A stretch of DNA of 64,000 nt from an uncultured Roseibium sp. (GCF_963675985.1 NZ_OY780958.1:1426001-1490000), one strand, 5' to 3'; positions 27,278 to 37,679 are shown, counted from the first letter of the stretch. Program-made: numbers and translations. The notes: generated by a model not told the origin, from the sequence alone.

Positions 27278-27979
27278 ATGGTGCGATTTAAGGTGCCGCG
27301 AACACCGATCTTCGGCCTTCTCGCGGCCTGGCTGGTCCTCTTCGGAACGGCGGCGCCCGGTCTTGCAGCCGAGGTCTATGACCTGCTTTTCAAGACGGGC
27401 ACGCTCGACGGCATTTCCCGGACGTCGGTTCTTGACTATGAGCGCCAGGTCTCTGCCCGGGACAACAAGGATCTTGCCGCTCGGGAAACCGGAACCATCA
27501 GTCTGAGCTTCGGGCCCGATGAAATGGCCGAACTGATGTTCAGGCAGGGAGACAAGCACCGCAATCTCGGGTCTTTCCCGGCGACGGTCGGCAATCCGAT
27601 GATCATGTATTTTGTCGAAACCGTCGTCAGGGACATGGCCAGCACCGCAGGCGGCAGCCCGTATTATATCCGCAATCGGGTCAAGGCGGCCCTGGTGAAA
27701 AAAGTGCCGATCCGCGAAGAGACGATCCGTATCAACGGGCAGGACATCCCGGCGCGTTCCGTCACGCTTTTTCCGTTCGAAGGCGATCCCAATCGGGAGA
27801 AAATGCATGGTTTTGAGGATCTTGCGCTGACGATCACCATGTCGGATCAGGTGCCTGGCTGGTATTACGAGCTGAAGGCGGAAACCGGAGAGGAAAAAGG
27901 CACGGACACGGGAAAAAAAGACGATACGCCGGTCTATTCAAGCTCGATCGTACTTGCGGCCTCGGAGGCGGTCCAATGA
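27278..27979 (+). CDS. secreted hypothetical protein of the quinoprotein region
   Basis: A 233-residue exported protein of unknown function. ATG 27278 has GGGAGGA upstream and gives a signal peptide ending near GLAAE. The mature protein is beta-rich in appearance, with VETVVRDMASTAGGSPYYIRNRVKAAL and FPFEGDPNREKMHGFEDLALTITMSDQVPGWYYEL and a charged Lys/Asp-rich stretch near the end. No cysteines or metal motifs are evident. It lies 126 bp after the hybrid kinase and starts the periplasmic part of the region. I do not recognise a named family. Confidence 0.7.
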   Translation: MVRFKVPRTPIFGLLAAWLVLFGTAAPGLAAEVYDLLFKTGTLDGISRTSVLDYERQVSARDNKDLAARETGTISLSFGPDEMAELMFRQGDKHRNLGSFPATVGNPMIMYFVETVVRDMASTAGGSPYYIRNRVKAALVKKVPIREETIRINGQDIPARSVTLFPFEGDPNREKMHGFEDLALTITMSDQVPGWYYELKAETGEEKGTDTGKKDDTPVYSSSIVLAASEAVQ

Positions 27980-28036
27980 ACCGCCGTATCGTCTACGTTC
28001 CTGTTTCGACCGGAACAGGCAAAAGGAGTGTGGGAT

Positions 28037-28396
28037 ATGCGGGCTAGGCTACTGACCGTACTGACCGTTCTTCTGGCCTGTGCGTCGGGTCCCGCCGGGG
28101 CGCAAAGCGCCGCAGACCGGTATAACGACTATCCGACGGAGGCGCGGGCCGACTACGTGTTCGGGTGCATGGCGACGAACGGCCGAAGCAAGGATGTCCT
28201 TCGTCGCTGTTCCTGTTCGATCGACGTGATTGCGTCGATCGTCCCTTACGACAAATACGTGGAAGCGGAAACCGTGCTCTCGCTGCAGCAGGTGGGCGGT
28301 GAGCGGATGTCCATCTTCCGTACGACAGCGATGGCAAAGGAACTGGTCGCGACCGTGCGCCGGGCCCAGGCGGAAGCGGATATTCTCTGCTTCTAG
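28037..28396 (+). CDS. small secreted cysteine-containing hypothetical protein
   Basis: A 119-residue exported protein. ATG 28037 is chosen for the AAAGGAG site eight bases upstream. GTG 28028 would add three residues. A signal peptide (LLTVLTVLLACASGPAGAQS) is followed by YVFGCMATNGRSKDVLRRCSCSIDVIASIVPYDKYVEAETVLSLQQ and a C-terminal DILCF. Four mature cysteines suggest disulfides or metal binding. Homologues are expected in methylotrophy and PQQ-dehydrogenase clusters, but I cannot name a family. It is convergent with the SoxYZ-like gene. Confidence 0.7.
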   Translation: MRARLLTVLTVLLACASGPAGAQSAADRYNDYPTEARADYVFGCMATNGRSKDVLRRCSCSIDVIASIVPYDKYVEAETVLSLQQVGGERMSIFRTTAMAKELVATVRRAQAEADILCF

Positions 28397-28431
28397 AGCT
28401 GGTTCCGGGTTCCGGGCATAACGCTCAGGAC

Positions 28432-29292
28432 CTAGCTTGCCGGTTCCTTCGGGATGGTTTTTTCCCAGACATTTCCTTCCGTATCCTCCGCGCGGACGCT
28501 GAGCGCCTTTGCGCCGTTGTCCGTATAGGTGAAGCGGATCACCGGATTTTCCGACAGGGAAATGCCGCCATTTACGGTAAACAGCAGCTCGTCGCCCTGC
28601 TTCACCTCGATCTGGTTGACGAAATGAGCGGGGATGAACAGTTGCGTCATCTGATTTCGCTGTAAACCGGAATAGTTCGGATGCCGGATCATGAGCTGGG
28701 CTTCGCGCCGTGTGCTTGCCGCTTCGGTTGCCGGGGTGAAATACTTGATCCGGATCTGTCCCATTGTCGACAGGGCAACCTCCGGTTCCTTCGTGGCCGG
28801 AGCCGAACAGCCGCCGGACGCCTTGACGAACCGTCCGGTCATTACCGGCCCATCCGCGGTATGAGCGATGAGGCGTACGTTGGAATATTGATTGACGCGC
28901 ACCCGGAGTTCGAGATCGAGCGGATGCATGGCCGGTCCGAAGGTCATTTCAGCGGCAACCGGCGCCGGGTTTTCGTCGATGACCAGTGTGGCGCTGTCGA
29001 TCGCAGGGGCTGTGGGGCCGGGCTGCTTTATGCTGATTGGAACCGTGGCCGCGTCATGGGCACGGTAGGGGGCTGCAAGATCAACGATCCCGTCGGCGCC
29101 GGCCGGGTCCTTGTCGCCGACGATATCGGCGCGCAGGTCGCTCCAGCTCCCCTTGTCGGTCAGGGGATTGCTCTGTTCGGTATCCTCTGCCGCATTTGCG
29201 TGCTCCACGACCGAAGGCAGTGCCAGCGGTAGAGCGACCGCCAGGGCGAAGAGTGCCCCTGAACGGAATGTGAGTTTGTGAAGAGCCGTCAT
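28432..29292 (-). CDS. quinoprotein dehydrogenase-associated SoxYZ-like carrier (copy 1)
   Basis: A 286-residue exported protein joining a SoxY-like N-terminal half (WSDLRADIVG to about 150) and a SoxZ-like C-terminal half (IRHPNYSGLQRNQMT, PAHFVNQIEV, GGISLSENPVIRF). A signal peptide ends near NAAED. The conserved loop cysteine lies in KASGGCSAPATKEP, where SoxY keeps its sulfur-carrying Cys. Such fused carriers are known next to PQQ dehydrogenases and zinc metallohydrolases in a proposed relay system. The metallohydrolase gene is divergent from it. A second, diverged copy lies at 37680-38528. Confidence 0.85.
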   Translation of the reverse strand: MTALHKLTFRSGALFALAVALPLALPSVVEHANAAEDTEQSNPLTDKGSWSDLRADIVGDKDPAGADGIVDLAAPYRAHDAATVPISIKQPGPTAPAIDSATLVIDENPAPVAAEMTFGPAMHPLDLELRVRVNQYSNVRLIAHTADGPVMTGRFVKASGGCSAPATKEPEVALSTMGQIRIKYFTPATEAASTRREAQLMIRHPNYSGLQRNQMTQLFIPAHFVNQIEVKQGDELLFTVNGGISLSENPVIRFTYTDNGAKALSVRAEDTEGNVWEKTIPKEPAS

Positions 29293-29477
29293 ATCAAGTC
29301 AGCGCCCTTTTTCGCGAACCTCGGGTCCGATAATTATATCACGCTACGTCATGTTCACGAACCGAGCCTTTAGGATGTATTGCCCGGCGCGCCGGGGATT
29401 GGGATCGTGGCCGGACCCTGAAAACCGGATTGCCCTGAGCGGCACTCGTCCGGAACCGCGTGGGATCCGATAGGTCC

Positions 29478-30515
29478 ATGTTCGAGATTGTCGTCACCCT
29501 TTGTCTTATGGCGGAACCCGACATATGCCGTCCGCAACTTGTGCCGGGATTGGAAACGGGTACGCGTGCCGAATGTGAGGCGGTTCTCAGCGGCGACGCG
29601 ATTCGGAACCGGGTCACGGTCGCCGATGGGCTACTTCTGCGGGAAAAACACTGTCAGAAGATGGCGGACGGTCTTGAGCTGACGGAGATCGCTGACAATG
29701 TCTTCGTTCATACCGGCAAGATCGAGGAAGCCGACCCGGTCAACAGGGGCGATGTGTCCAATATCGGCGTGATCATCGGGGAAACCTCGATTGCCGTCAT
29801 CGATACCGGCGGGTCCCGGGCCGTCGGCGAGGCCCTTTACAGGGCGATCCGCCAGCGCAGTTCCCTGCCGATCAGCCATGTGATTCTGACCCACGTTCAT
29901 CCGGACCACATATTCGGCGCCTCCGTCCTTGCGGAGACCGGTGCGAGGGTCATCGGTCATCCGGGGCTTCGCCGCGCACTTCTGGATCGCGAACAGTCCT
30001 ATCTGACCGGATTTGAGGATCTGATCGGCAAGCGCGGCTTTCTGGGAACCTTGCCGGTCCGGCCGGAAACGGCTCTGCAGGAGATCGACCTTGGAGGCCG
30101 GGTGCTGACACTCAACGTCTGGCCGACAGCCCATACCACAACGGATATCACGGTCATGGATTCGGCGACGGGCACGCTGTTTGCGGGTGATCTGATTTTT
30201 CATCAACATACGCCGGCGCTCGACGGATCACTGATGGGCTGGCTTCACGTTCTGGACCTGTTTCCGGACCTGAAACCCTCCCGGGTCGTGCCCGGTCATG
30301 GCGGGCCGGTTCTAACCATCGAGGAGGCGCTGACACCCATGCGCCGTTACCTCGGGGTGCTCGAAGCGGATACCCGTCAGGCGCTGGAGAATGGCGAGCG
30401 GCTCGGCGAGGCCGTCAATCATGTCGCCAACAGCGAAGCCGACGCGTGGGAGCTGTTTGAGCTCTTCAATACGCGGAACGCGACGGAGGCCTATACCGAG
30501 CTTGAGTGGGAGTAG
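29478..30515 (+). CDS. quinoprotein relay-system zinc metallohydrolase (SoxH-related MBL fold)
   Basis: A 345-residue metallo-beta-lactamase-fold protein. Zinc ligands are evident: HVHPDH (HxHxDH), the Asp of FAGDLIFH and the His of VPGHGGPV. The N-terminal 60 residues contain several cysteines (CLMAEPDICRP, ECEAVL, KHCQKM) and no ideal signal peptide, so the start is uncertain (GTG 29460 would be in frame). It is divergent from a SoxYZ-like carrier, the usual companion of this family, and presumably acts on a carrier-bound group. Confidence 0.83.
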   Translation: MFEIVVTLCLMAEPDICRPQLVPGLETGTRAECEAVLSGDAIRNRVTVADGLLLREKHCQKMADGLELTEIADNVFVHTGKIEEADPVNRGDVSNIGVIIGETSIAVIDTGGSRAVGEALYRAIRQRSSLPISHVILTHVHPDHIFGASVLAETGARVIGHPGLRRALLDREQSYLTGFEDLIGKRGFLGTLPVRPETALQEIDLGGRVLTLNVWPTAHTTTDITVMDSATGTLFAGDLIFHQHTPALDGSLMGWLHVLDLFPDLKPSRVVPGHGGPVLTIEEALTPMRRYLGVLEADTRQALENGERLGEAVNHVANSEADAWELFELFNTRNATEAYTELEWE

Positions 30516-30547
30516 CGTCCCAAGCCGGTTCGGCCTTTCGACGCGGT

Positions 30548-31186
30548 TTACTCAGGCGCGTGTTTCAACAGGATCTGGGCCAGCGCATAAAGCCGTTTTT
30601 CGATCAGCACCGGCGTCTCGCAGACATAGGTCAGCGATCTGGAGCGGTCCTTGTAAACCCGCTGGTCCCAGTCGAGCTCCTCTTCCAGCTTGTCGACCTT
30701 GTCGTAATCCGGTTCGCTCGCGGCCATCAGCTTGTCCATTGCACTCCGCGTTGCATCGATCTTTTCCGACAGCGCGATCTGCTTCTGGGAATAGCGTCCG
30801 ATACCGGTGATGATCTTGTGCCGGGTCTTGCCAAGCCGGTCGAACACATCGGTGAAGATTCCGCCCATGAGATCCACCGACACATCCGGATGATCCTGGA
30901 CAAAGGCCGCTACGAGCTTGTCGGCTTCTTCCAGGGAAATGCGCCTGAGTTCGAGTTGGCCGGCGAGTTCCCGAGCATCCTGCGGTAATTCGGTCGGGGT
31001 CCCGCTTGACGCGTTTTCCGGCAGGGGTTTGGGCCACATTAGCGCAAGAGAAAGTTGTTCAACCTTCCGCTGTTGGCAGGGCCATGTCGGGTCGTTAAAT
31101 GTGGCCGCTTCTGCGATCAGCGAAGAATTCGCCCCCAGGAATGCAGACGTAAGTATTAAAAAAGGTGCGTATAAATATTTCCGCAT
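30548..31186 (-). CDS. secreted hypothetical protein divergent from flhA
   Basis: A 212-residue exported protein. The start at 31186 is fixed by GGAGGA eight bases upstream and gives a signal peptide ending near AEAAT. The mature protein has a WPCQQRKVEQL motif near its N-terminus and a helical, charged C-terminal half (EKIDATRSAMDKLMAASEPDYDKVDKLEEELDWDQRVYKDRSRSLTYVCETP) that may form a coiled coil. Two cysteines could pair. I do not recognise the family. The context suggests a periplasmic accessory of methanol or formaldehyde oxidation. Confidence 0.7.
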   Translation of the reverse strand: MRKYLYAPFLILTSAFLGANSSLIAEAATFNDPTWPCQQRKVEQLSLALMWPKPLPENASSGTPTELPQDARELAGQLELRRISLEEADKLVAAFVQDHPDVSVDLMGGIFTDVFDRLGKTRHKIITGIGRYSQKQIALSEKIDATRSAMDKLMAASEPDYDKVDKLEEELDWDQRVYKDRSRSLTYVCETPVLIEKRLYALAQILLKHAPE

Positions 31187-31265
31187 GATGACATTCCTCC
31201 CTGCCTGAAAGGTTATCCGGTCTCCAAGTTTTGTCCATGTCGAAAAACACACACTAAGGTCGCAA

Positions 31266-31293
31266 TTGCTCGAAGAGTCCGTCCACTTATAGT
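31266..31293 (+). promoter_or_regulatory. possible promoter of flhA-fghA
   Basis: TTGCTC (31266-31271) and TATAGT (31288-31293) are separated by 16 bp and lie 65 bp before the flhA ATG, in the divergent gap between 31187 and 31357. This resembles a sigma-70-type promoter, but alphaproteobacterial promoters are variable and this is a weak call. Confidence 0.3.
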
Positions 31294-31357
31294 CAAAGGA
31301 TAACGTCCGCCCGTGCGTGAAATGAAGGCGGATCCTGGACAATGTGGAGACTGTTTA

Positions 31358-32470
<1,113 letters not shown>

Positions 32471-32483
32471 GGACGGGCCGGGA

Positions 32484-33359
32484 ATGGAAATCGTCTCTGA
32501 AAATCGGTGTTTCGGCGGGGTGCAGACGGTCTATCGTCACAGATCGGAGGTCTGCGGAGTCGACATGACCTTCGCGGTTTTCCTGCCGCCGCAGGCTGAG
32601 GACGGTCCGGTGCCGTGCCTGTGGTATCTGTCGGGCCTGACCTGCACCCACGAAAACGCCATGACCAAGGCCGGGCTGCAGGCCCATGCCGCAGAGCACG
32701 GGTTGGCGCTGGTCTTCCCCGACACCAGCCCGCGCGGGGAGGGCGTGGCGGATGACGAGGCCTACGACCTCGGGCAGGGCGCCGGATTTTACGTCAATGC
32801 CACCAAGGCGCCGTGGAACACGCATTTCAGGATGTACGACTACGTCATCTCCGAGCTGCGGGATCTGGTGGACGATCGGCTGCCGCTGACCGAGCGTCAC
32901 GGCATCACGGGGCATTCCATGGGCGGGCACGGCGCCTTGATGATCGCTTTGCGCAATCCGGACCGGTTTCACTCAGTGTCCGCCTTTGCGCCGATTGCCA
33001 ATCCGACCCAGTCGGATTGGGGGCGCAAGCAGCTGTCCGCTTATCTGGGCGACGACGAGTCCGCCTGGGCTGAATACGACGCGACGATCCTGTTGAAAGA
33101 ACGGGGTTGGGACGGCGACATCCTGATCGATCAGGGTGCCAGCGACCAGTTCATCGATCTGTTGCGGCCGCAGGCGCTGGCCGAGGCGCTGACGGAGACC
33201 CGCCAGCCGGCGGTGATACGGATGCAGGAGGGCTACGACCACTCCTATTTCTTCGTTTCCACCTTCGGCGGCGACCATGTGGCCTGGCATGCGGAGCGTC
33301 TGAACGGCCATGCCAAACATAAGTCAAACGGGCACAGAACGAACGGGAAAGACGGCTAG
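32484..33359 (+). CDS. fghA: S-formylglutathione hydrolase
   Basis: A 291-residue serine esterase of the esterase D family that hydrolyses S-formylglutathione to formate and glutathione. The oxyanion/entry segment is YLSGLTCTHENAMTKAG, the nucleophile elbow is GHSMGGHGA and the catalytic His lies in YDHSYFFVSTF. ATG 32484 gives the family's normal N-terminus (EIVSENRCFGG). The C-terminal tail beyond HAERL is slightly extended and basic. Adjacent to flhA, it completes the formaldehyde route whose product formate is oxidised elsewhere. Confidence 0.95.
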   Translation: MEIVSENRCFGGVQTVYRHRSEVCGVDMTFAVFLPPQAEDGPVPCLWYLSGLTCTHENAMTKAGLQAHAAEHGLALVFPDTSPRGEGVADDEAYDLGQGAGFYVNATKAPWNTHFRMYDYVISELRDLVDDRLPLTERHGITGHSMGGHGALMIALRNPDRFHSVSAFAPIANPTQSDWGRKQLSAYLGDDESAWAEYDATILLKERGWDGDILIDQGASDQFIDLLRPQALAEALTETRQPAVIRMQEGYDHSYFFVSTFGGDHVAWHAERLNGHAKHKSNGHRTNGKDG

Positions 33360-33630
33360 GTATTCGACCGCGCCATGAGGAATTCGTTTGGGGATCCAAT
33401 TCGGAGTTTGCGGGAATTCGCACGGAAATGGATCGCCGGGACTCGATCGCCGATCTGGCGAAACTGAAAGGAAAGGAGGACGTACGGAATCGATTTGGGA
33501 GGAGCTGGCCGAACACGGCTGCCATGGGGCGACGACGGATGTTGGGAGCAAGTTGCATCCAAAGCCCTGCCGGGCAACGGGTTCTGCCGGGAATGCAGAT
33601 TTCAAACCGCTACCATCACGGGAGGTTGAG

Positions 33631-35430
33631 ATGAAAAGGCTACTGATTTCAGCAACTATGCTGAGCATTTGCGCGGGTAGCGCCTATGCTGATGCCAATC
33701 TTCAGAAAATGATGGACGACCCGAACCAGTGGGTCATCCAGACGGGGGACTACAAGAACCAGCGCTATTCCAAGCTGGACCAGATCAACAAGGACAATGT
33801 GAAGGACCTGCAGGTCGCATGGACGTTCTCCACGGGCGTGCTGCGCGGTCATGAGGGCTCGCCGCTTGTCATCGGCGATGTCATGTACGTCCATACGCCG
33901 TTTCCGAATATCGTCTATGCACTCGATCTGAAGAACGACGGCAAGATTATCTGGAAATACGAGCCGAAACAGGACCCGAACGTCATTCCGGTCATGTGCT
34001 GCGACACGGTCAACCGCGGCGTGGCCTATGCGGACGGCAAGATCATCCTGCACCAGGCAGACACCACCGTCGTGGCTCTGGACGCCAAGACCGGCGAAGT
34101 GATCTGGAGTGTCGTCAACGGCGATCCGTCCAAGGGTGAAACCAACACGGCGACGGTGATGCCGGTCAAGGACAAGGTCATTGTCGGTATTTCCGGTGGT
34201 GAATTCGGCGTCCGCGGATCGGTCACCGCCTACAACCTGAAAGACGGCACGCAAGCCTGGCGCGCCTATTCCATGGGCCCGGACAGTGACATCCTGGTCG
34301 ATCCGGAAAAGACCACCGTTCTCGGCAAGCCGGTCGGCAAGGATTCCGGCATGAACACCTGGGAAGGCGACCAGTGGAAGATCGGTGGCGGGACCACCTG
34401 GGGCTGGTATTCCTACGATGCGGACGAAAACCTCATCTACTACGGGACCGGGAACCCCTCGACCTGGAACCCGACCCAGCGTCCGGGTGACAACCGCTGG
34501 TCGATGACCATCATGGCCCGCGATGCGGATACGGGTATGGCCCGCTGGTTCTACCAGATGACGCCGCACGACGAGTGGGACTACGACGGGATCAATGAAA
34601 TGATCCTGACGGAACAGAAGATCGACGGCAAGGACCGGAAGCTTCTGACCCACTTCGACCGTAACGGCTTCGGCTACACGCTGGACCGAGTGACCGGCGA
34701 ACTCCTGGTCGCCGAAAAGTACGATCCGGCTGTCAACTGGGCGACCGAAGTGGTTATGGACAAGAACTCCGACCAGTACGGCCGTCCACAGGTGGTGGCG
34801 AAGTACTCGACCGAGCAAAACGGCGAGGACGTCAACTCCACCGGCATCTGCCCGGCCGCTCTCGGCTCCAAGGACCAGCAGCCTGCGTCCTATTCGCCGA
34901 AGACCGGGTTGTTCTATGTTCCGACGAACCACGTCTGCATGGACTACGAACCGTTCCACGTCGCCTATACGGCCGGACAGCCCTACGTCGGGGCGACGCT
35001 GGCCATGTATCCGGCTCCGGACAGCCATGGCGGCATGGGCAACTTCATTGCCTGGGACAACACCGAAGGCAAGATCAAGTGGTCGATCCCCGAGCAGTTC
35101 TCGGTCTGGTCGGGCGCTCTGGCAACCGCCGGTGACATCGTCTTCTACGGTACGCTGGAAGGCTACCTGAAGGCCGTCGATTCCAATACGGGCAAGGAAC
35201 TCTACAAGTTCAAGACCCCGTCCGGCATCATCGGCAACGTCATGACCTATACCTCGGGCGGCCAGCAGTATGTTGCGGTTCTGTCCGGCGTTGGCGGTTG
35301 GGCCGGTATCGGTCTGGCGGCAGGCCTGACCAATCCGAACGACGGCCTGGGCGCTGTGGGCGGTTATGCAGCTCTGAGCGACTATACAGCGCTCGGCGGT
35401 CAGCTGACTGTCTTCAAGCTGCCGAACTAA
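33631..35430 (+). CDS. xoxF: PQQ-dependent methanol dehydrogenase, lanthanide type (XoxF)
   Basis: A 599-residue periplasmic eight-bladed quinoprotein that oxidises methanol and related alcohols with PQQ. A signal peptide ends near SAYADA. The adjacent-cysteine disulfide ([10 protein letters not shown]) and the blade motifs are present. In [10 protein letters not shown], Asp317 is the catalytic Asp and Asp319 is the extra carboxylate that coordinates the lanthanide. Calcium-type MxaF has alanine there, so this is XoxF. ATG 33631 has GGGAGG upstream. The 271-bp leader before it probably contains the promoter. Cytochrome xoxG and binding protein xoxJ follow. The XoxF clade cannot be fixed without a tree. 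Confidence 0.95.
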   Translation: MKRLLISATMLSICAGSAYADANLQKMMDDPNQWVIQTGDYKNQRYSKLDQINKDNVKDLQVAWTFSTGVLRGHEGSPLVIGDVMYVHTPFPNIVYALDLKNDGKIIWKYEPKQDPNVIPVMCCDTVNRGVAYADGKIILHQADTTVVALDAKTGEVIWSVVNGDPSKGETNTATVMPVKDKVIVGISGGEFGVRGSVTAYNLKDGTQAWRAYSMGPDSDILVDPEKTTVLGKPVGKDSGMNTWEGDQWKIGGGTTWGWYSYDADENLIYYGTGNPSTWNPTQRPGDNRWSMTIMARDADTGMARWFYQMTPHDEWDYDGINEMILTEQKIDGKDRKLLTHFDRNGFGYTLDRVTGELLVAEKYDPAVNWATEVVMDKNSDQYGRPQVVAKYSTEQNGEDVNSTGICPAALGSKDQQPASYSPKTGLFYVPTNHVCMDYEPFHVAYTAGQPYVGATLAMYPAPDSHGGMGNFIAWDNTEGKIKWSIPEQFSVWSGALATAGDIVFYGTLEGYLKAVDSNTGKELYKFKTPSGIIGNVMTYTSGGQQYVAVLSGVGGWAGIGLAAGLTNPNDGLGAVGGYAALSDYTALGGQLTVFKLPN

Positions 35431-35449
35431 CGGGCCTTTCGCTCTGATC

Positions 35450-35477
35450 GAACCGGCGCACAATTGTGCGCCGGTTC
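35450..35477 (+). terminator. perfect 28-nt palindrome after xoxF
   Basis: The 14-nt arm GAACCGGCGCACAA (35450-35463) is followed directly by its exact complement (35464-35477) and then TTCCCT. As RNA it folds into a very stable hairpin 20 nt after the xoxF stop. It is likely a partial terminator or 3-prime stabiliser that sets xoxF expression above xoxG. A protein-binding palindrome is the alternative. Confidence 0.65.
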
Positions 35478-35574
35478 TTCCCTAGAAATCATCCGACAAT
35501 CCCGCAAACAGGCCGGAGGACGGTCCCGCGGATGTTCGGGTGTCATGACGACAGACGTTCCCGAAGGACAGGCA

Positions 35575-36111
35575 ATGCGTAAATTGAAGGTTCTCTTTGC
35601 TGCGGCTTTAATGGCGACCGGCGCATTCTCAACGAAGACGATGGCTGAGGACATTCCCGCCGAAGTGACGGATGTCAAAGCTGATTACAGCGAAGATGGC
35701 CGGTATTTCACCCAGTACGATATACCCACCTACAACATTCAGGCCGATGGCACCATCGACTGGCTGACCTATTCAGGCTTCCGGCGCTATCATTCGGAAT
35801 GCCACGTCTGCCACGGTCCGGAGGGCGAGGGATCGACCTACGCGCCCGCGCTGAAGAAGTCGGCCATGACCATGGACTACTACGATTTCGTCGATGTGGT
35901 GACCAACGGCAGGAAAAAAGTCAGTGCATCGGAAAATTCCGTGATGCCGGCCTTTGGAACCAATCCGAACGTGATGTGCTACCTTAACGATATCTACGTC
36001 TATCTGAGAGCGCGAGGAACCGATGCGGTTCCGCGTGGCCGGCCGCGCAAGAAAGAAGCGAAGTCGGACGCTATCCGCGCGGACGAGAAGGCCTGCCTCG
36101 GAGGTGGCTGA
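35575..36111 (+). CDS. xoxG: c-type cytochrome, XoxF electron acceptor (cytochrome c-550 / cL-like)
   Basis: A 178-residue exported mono-haem cytochrome. A signal peptide ends near KTMAED. The haem motif is CHVCH at residues 76-80 and the likely sixth ligand is Met124 in SVMPAFG. The N-terminal extension before the haem (YFTQYDIPTYNIQADGTIDWLTYSGFRRYHSEC) is characteristic of PQQ-dehydrogenase-associated c-550 proteins. A basic, low-complexity tail (RGRPRKKEAKSD) closes it. It lies between xoxF and xoxJ, the standard xoxFGJ order. It would pass electrons from XoxF towards the terminal oxidase. ATG 35575 has AAGGA upstream. Confidence 0.9.
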   Translation: MRKLKVLFAAALMATGAFSTKTMAEDIPAEVTDVKADYSEDGRYFTQYDIPTYNIQADGTIDWLTYSGFRRYHSECHVCHGPEGEGSTYAPALKKSAMTMDYYDFVDVVTNGRKKVSASENSVMPAFGTNPNVMCYLNDIYVYLRARGTDAVPRGRPRKKEAKSDAIRADEKACLGGG

Positions 36112-36154
36112 GAAGCGAAATAGTCGTTTTTCTCTAAGGCAGTTCGTTTTCGGG

Positions 36155-36172
36155 CCGGAGCGGAGGCTCCGG
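36155..36172 (+). terminator. hairpin between xoxG and xoxJ
   Basis: CCGGAGC (36155-36161), a four-base loop and GCTCCGG (36166-36172) form a perfect seven-pair GC-rich stem without a U-tract. It may slow 3-prime decay of xoxFG mRNA. Evidence is the stem alone. Confidence 0.35.
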
Positions 36173-36205
36173 TGCGGGACTTTCGGGGCGTAAGGAGTTT
36201 GAGAA

Positions 36206-37045
36206 ATGCGGGCTAAGACAATAGCGTTCGCAGCCGCCTGTTTCTGCGCCGTGCTTGGTCACGAAACACCGGCAGGGGCGCAGACGTCGGATCTGGTCTC
36301 CCGTAATGCCTTTCGCGTTTGCGCCGATCCGGCGAACCTGCCCATTTCGGACAAGAACGGGGACGGTTACGAAAACAGGCTGGCCGAACTGTTCGCAGCG
36401 AAGCTTGAGCTGCCGGTTGCCTACACGTGGTATCCGATGGCGACCGGCTTTATTCGCAATACGCTGCGCGCCAACCGGTGCGATGTTGTCATGGGCTATG
36501 CCCAGGGCCATGAACTGGTTCTGAACACCAACCACTACATGACGTCGGTGTACACGCTGATCGTGCCGAAAGACGGTGACCTTGCGGCGGTGACGACACT
36601 TTCGGACGACCGGCTCAAAGGCAAACGGATCGGCATCATTGCCGGGTCGCCGCCCGCCACCCACATGGCGCGCAACGGCCTCATCGGCAAAGCCAAGCCC
36701 TATCACCTTGTGGTGGACCGGCGCTATGAATCGCCGTCGGTCGACATGCTCAAGGACCTGACCGCCGGGGATATCGATGCGGCGATCCTTTGGGGGCCGA
36801 TCGGCGGGCCGCTGGTAAAGCAGGGCTATCCGGACCTGAAGGTCATACCGCTCATGAAAGAAACCCTGCCGCCCAATCTGTTCTACCGCATCACCATGGG
36901 TGTCCGGCAGGGCGAAAAGGTCTGGCAGCGCAAGCTCAACTCCCTGATCCGGCGGAATCAAAAGGAGATCGATGGGATCCTCATCGATGCCGGCGTGCCG
37001 CTTCTGAACGACATGGGAACTGCGCTTTACGGAGAAGACAAGTGA
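36206..37045 (+). CDS. xoxJ: quinoprotein dehydrogenase-associated binding protein (XoxJ/MxaJ-like)
   Basis: A 279-residue periplasmic type II binding-protein fold. The signal peptide ends near AGAQT. The motif FRVCADPANLPISDKNGDGYENRLAELFA and RANRCDVVMGYAQG are characteristic of MxaJ/XoxJ proteins. These are needed for methanol dehydrogenase maturation rather than transport, as no permease is attached. Published XoxJ structures show a large cavity thought to accept part of XoxF. It has the AAGGAG site upstream and its stop overlaps the next start (TGATG). Confidence 0.92.
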   Translation: MRAKTIAFAAACFCAVLGHETPAGAQTSDLVSRNAFRVCADPANLPISDKNGDGYENRLAELFAAKLELPVAYTWYPMATGFIRNTLRANRCDVVMGYAQGHELVLNTNHYMTSVYTLIVPKDGDLAAVTTLSDDRLKGKRIGIIAGSPPATHMARNGLIGKAKPYHLVVDRRYESPSVDMLKDLTAGDIDAAILWGPIGGPLVKQGYPDLKVIPLMKETLPPNLFYRITMGVRQGEKVWQRKLNSLIRRNQKEIDGILIDAGVPLLNDMGTALYGEDK

Positions 37046-37632
37046 TGTTGACCGTCGCTGCCGCAAGGCGGCGAAAAAGCAAGTCCGTCATAACGCTGCT
37101 GATCGTTGCCTCCGTGACGATCTGGCCGGTTCTTGCCTTCTCGCAAACCGTGCCGGAGCCGGACGGCTACCGGGAAGATCCTTATCGGGGCCCGGTCCCG
37201 GAGACCCTGCAAGGGGCCACCGTCGTCTCCACCACAGATGCGCATGCACTTTGGGAAGCCGGGCAGACCGCCTTCATCGATGTGCTGCCGCGCGCGCCGA
37301 AGCCGACGAACCTGCCCAAGGGGACGATCTGGCACGAGAAGCCGCGGCTGTCGATCCCGGGAAGCCTGTGGCTGCCCAATGTGGGCTACGGACGGATTGC
37401 CGAAGTGACGGCCGACTATTTCCGCGCCGGTCTTGCCAATGCGACGGATGGCGACAAGACCCACGGCCTGCTGTTCTTCTGCTTGGACGAGTGCTGGATG
37501 TCCTGGAACGCCGCCAAGCGGGCGCTCGAATACGGTTATGAGACCGTCTATTGGTATCCGGAAGGCACCGACGGCTGGAGCTTCGAGGACTATCCGGTCG
37601 AAAAGGCCGAGCCGGAACCGGAGCCGCAATAG
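37045..37632 (+). CDS. PQQ-catabolism-associated rhodanese-like protein (CxxxCW motif)
   Basis: A 195-residue exported rhodanese-fold protein. An N-terminal membrane or signal segment (ITLLIVASVTIWPVLAFS) precedes the domain. The hallmark is CLDECWMSWNAAKRALEYGYETVYWYPEGTDGW with Cys146 and Cys150. The family is usually described by a CXXCW motif, but three residues separate the cysteines here. The protein is always found next to PQQ dehydrogenases and may be a thiol carrier or redox helper for maturation. It is the last gene of the xoxFGJ unit and is convergent with the second SoxYZ-like carrier. Confidence 0.88.
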   Translation: MLTVAAARRRKSKSVITLLIVASVTIWPVLAFSQTVPEPDGYREDPYRGPVPETLQGATVVSTTDAHALWEAGQTAFIDVLPRAPKPTNLPKGTIWHEKPRLSIPGSLWLPNVGYGRIAEVTADYFRAGLANATDGDKTHGLLFFCLDECWMSWNAAKRALEYGYETVYWYPEGTDGWSFEDYPVEKAEPEPEPQ

Positions 37633-37679
37633 GCTCTGGCTCCTCCTTAATTTTCAGGCGGCCCGTTTCGGGCAAGTCC

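Noticed and set aside
33428..33634. 68-codon frame ending on the xoxF start codon (ATGA)
   Set aside because: Basic, low-complexity product and no ribosome-binding site; the overlap is probably chance, although a leader peptide cannot be fully excluded.
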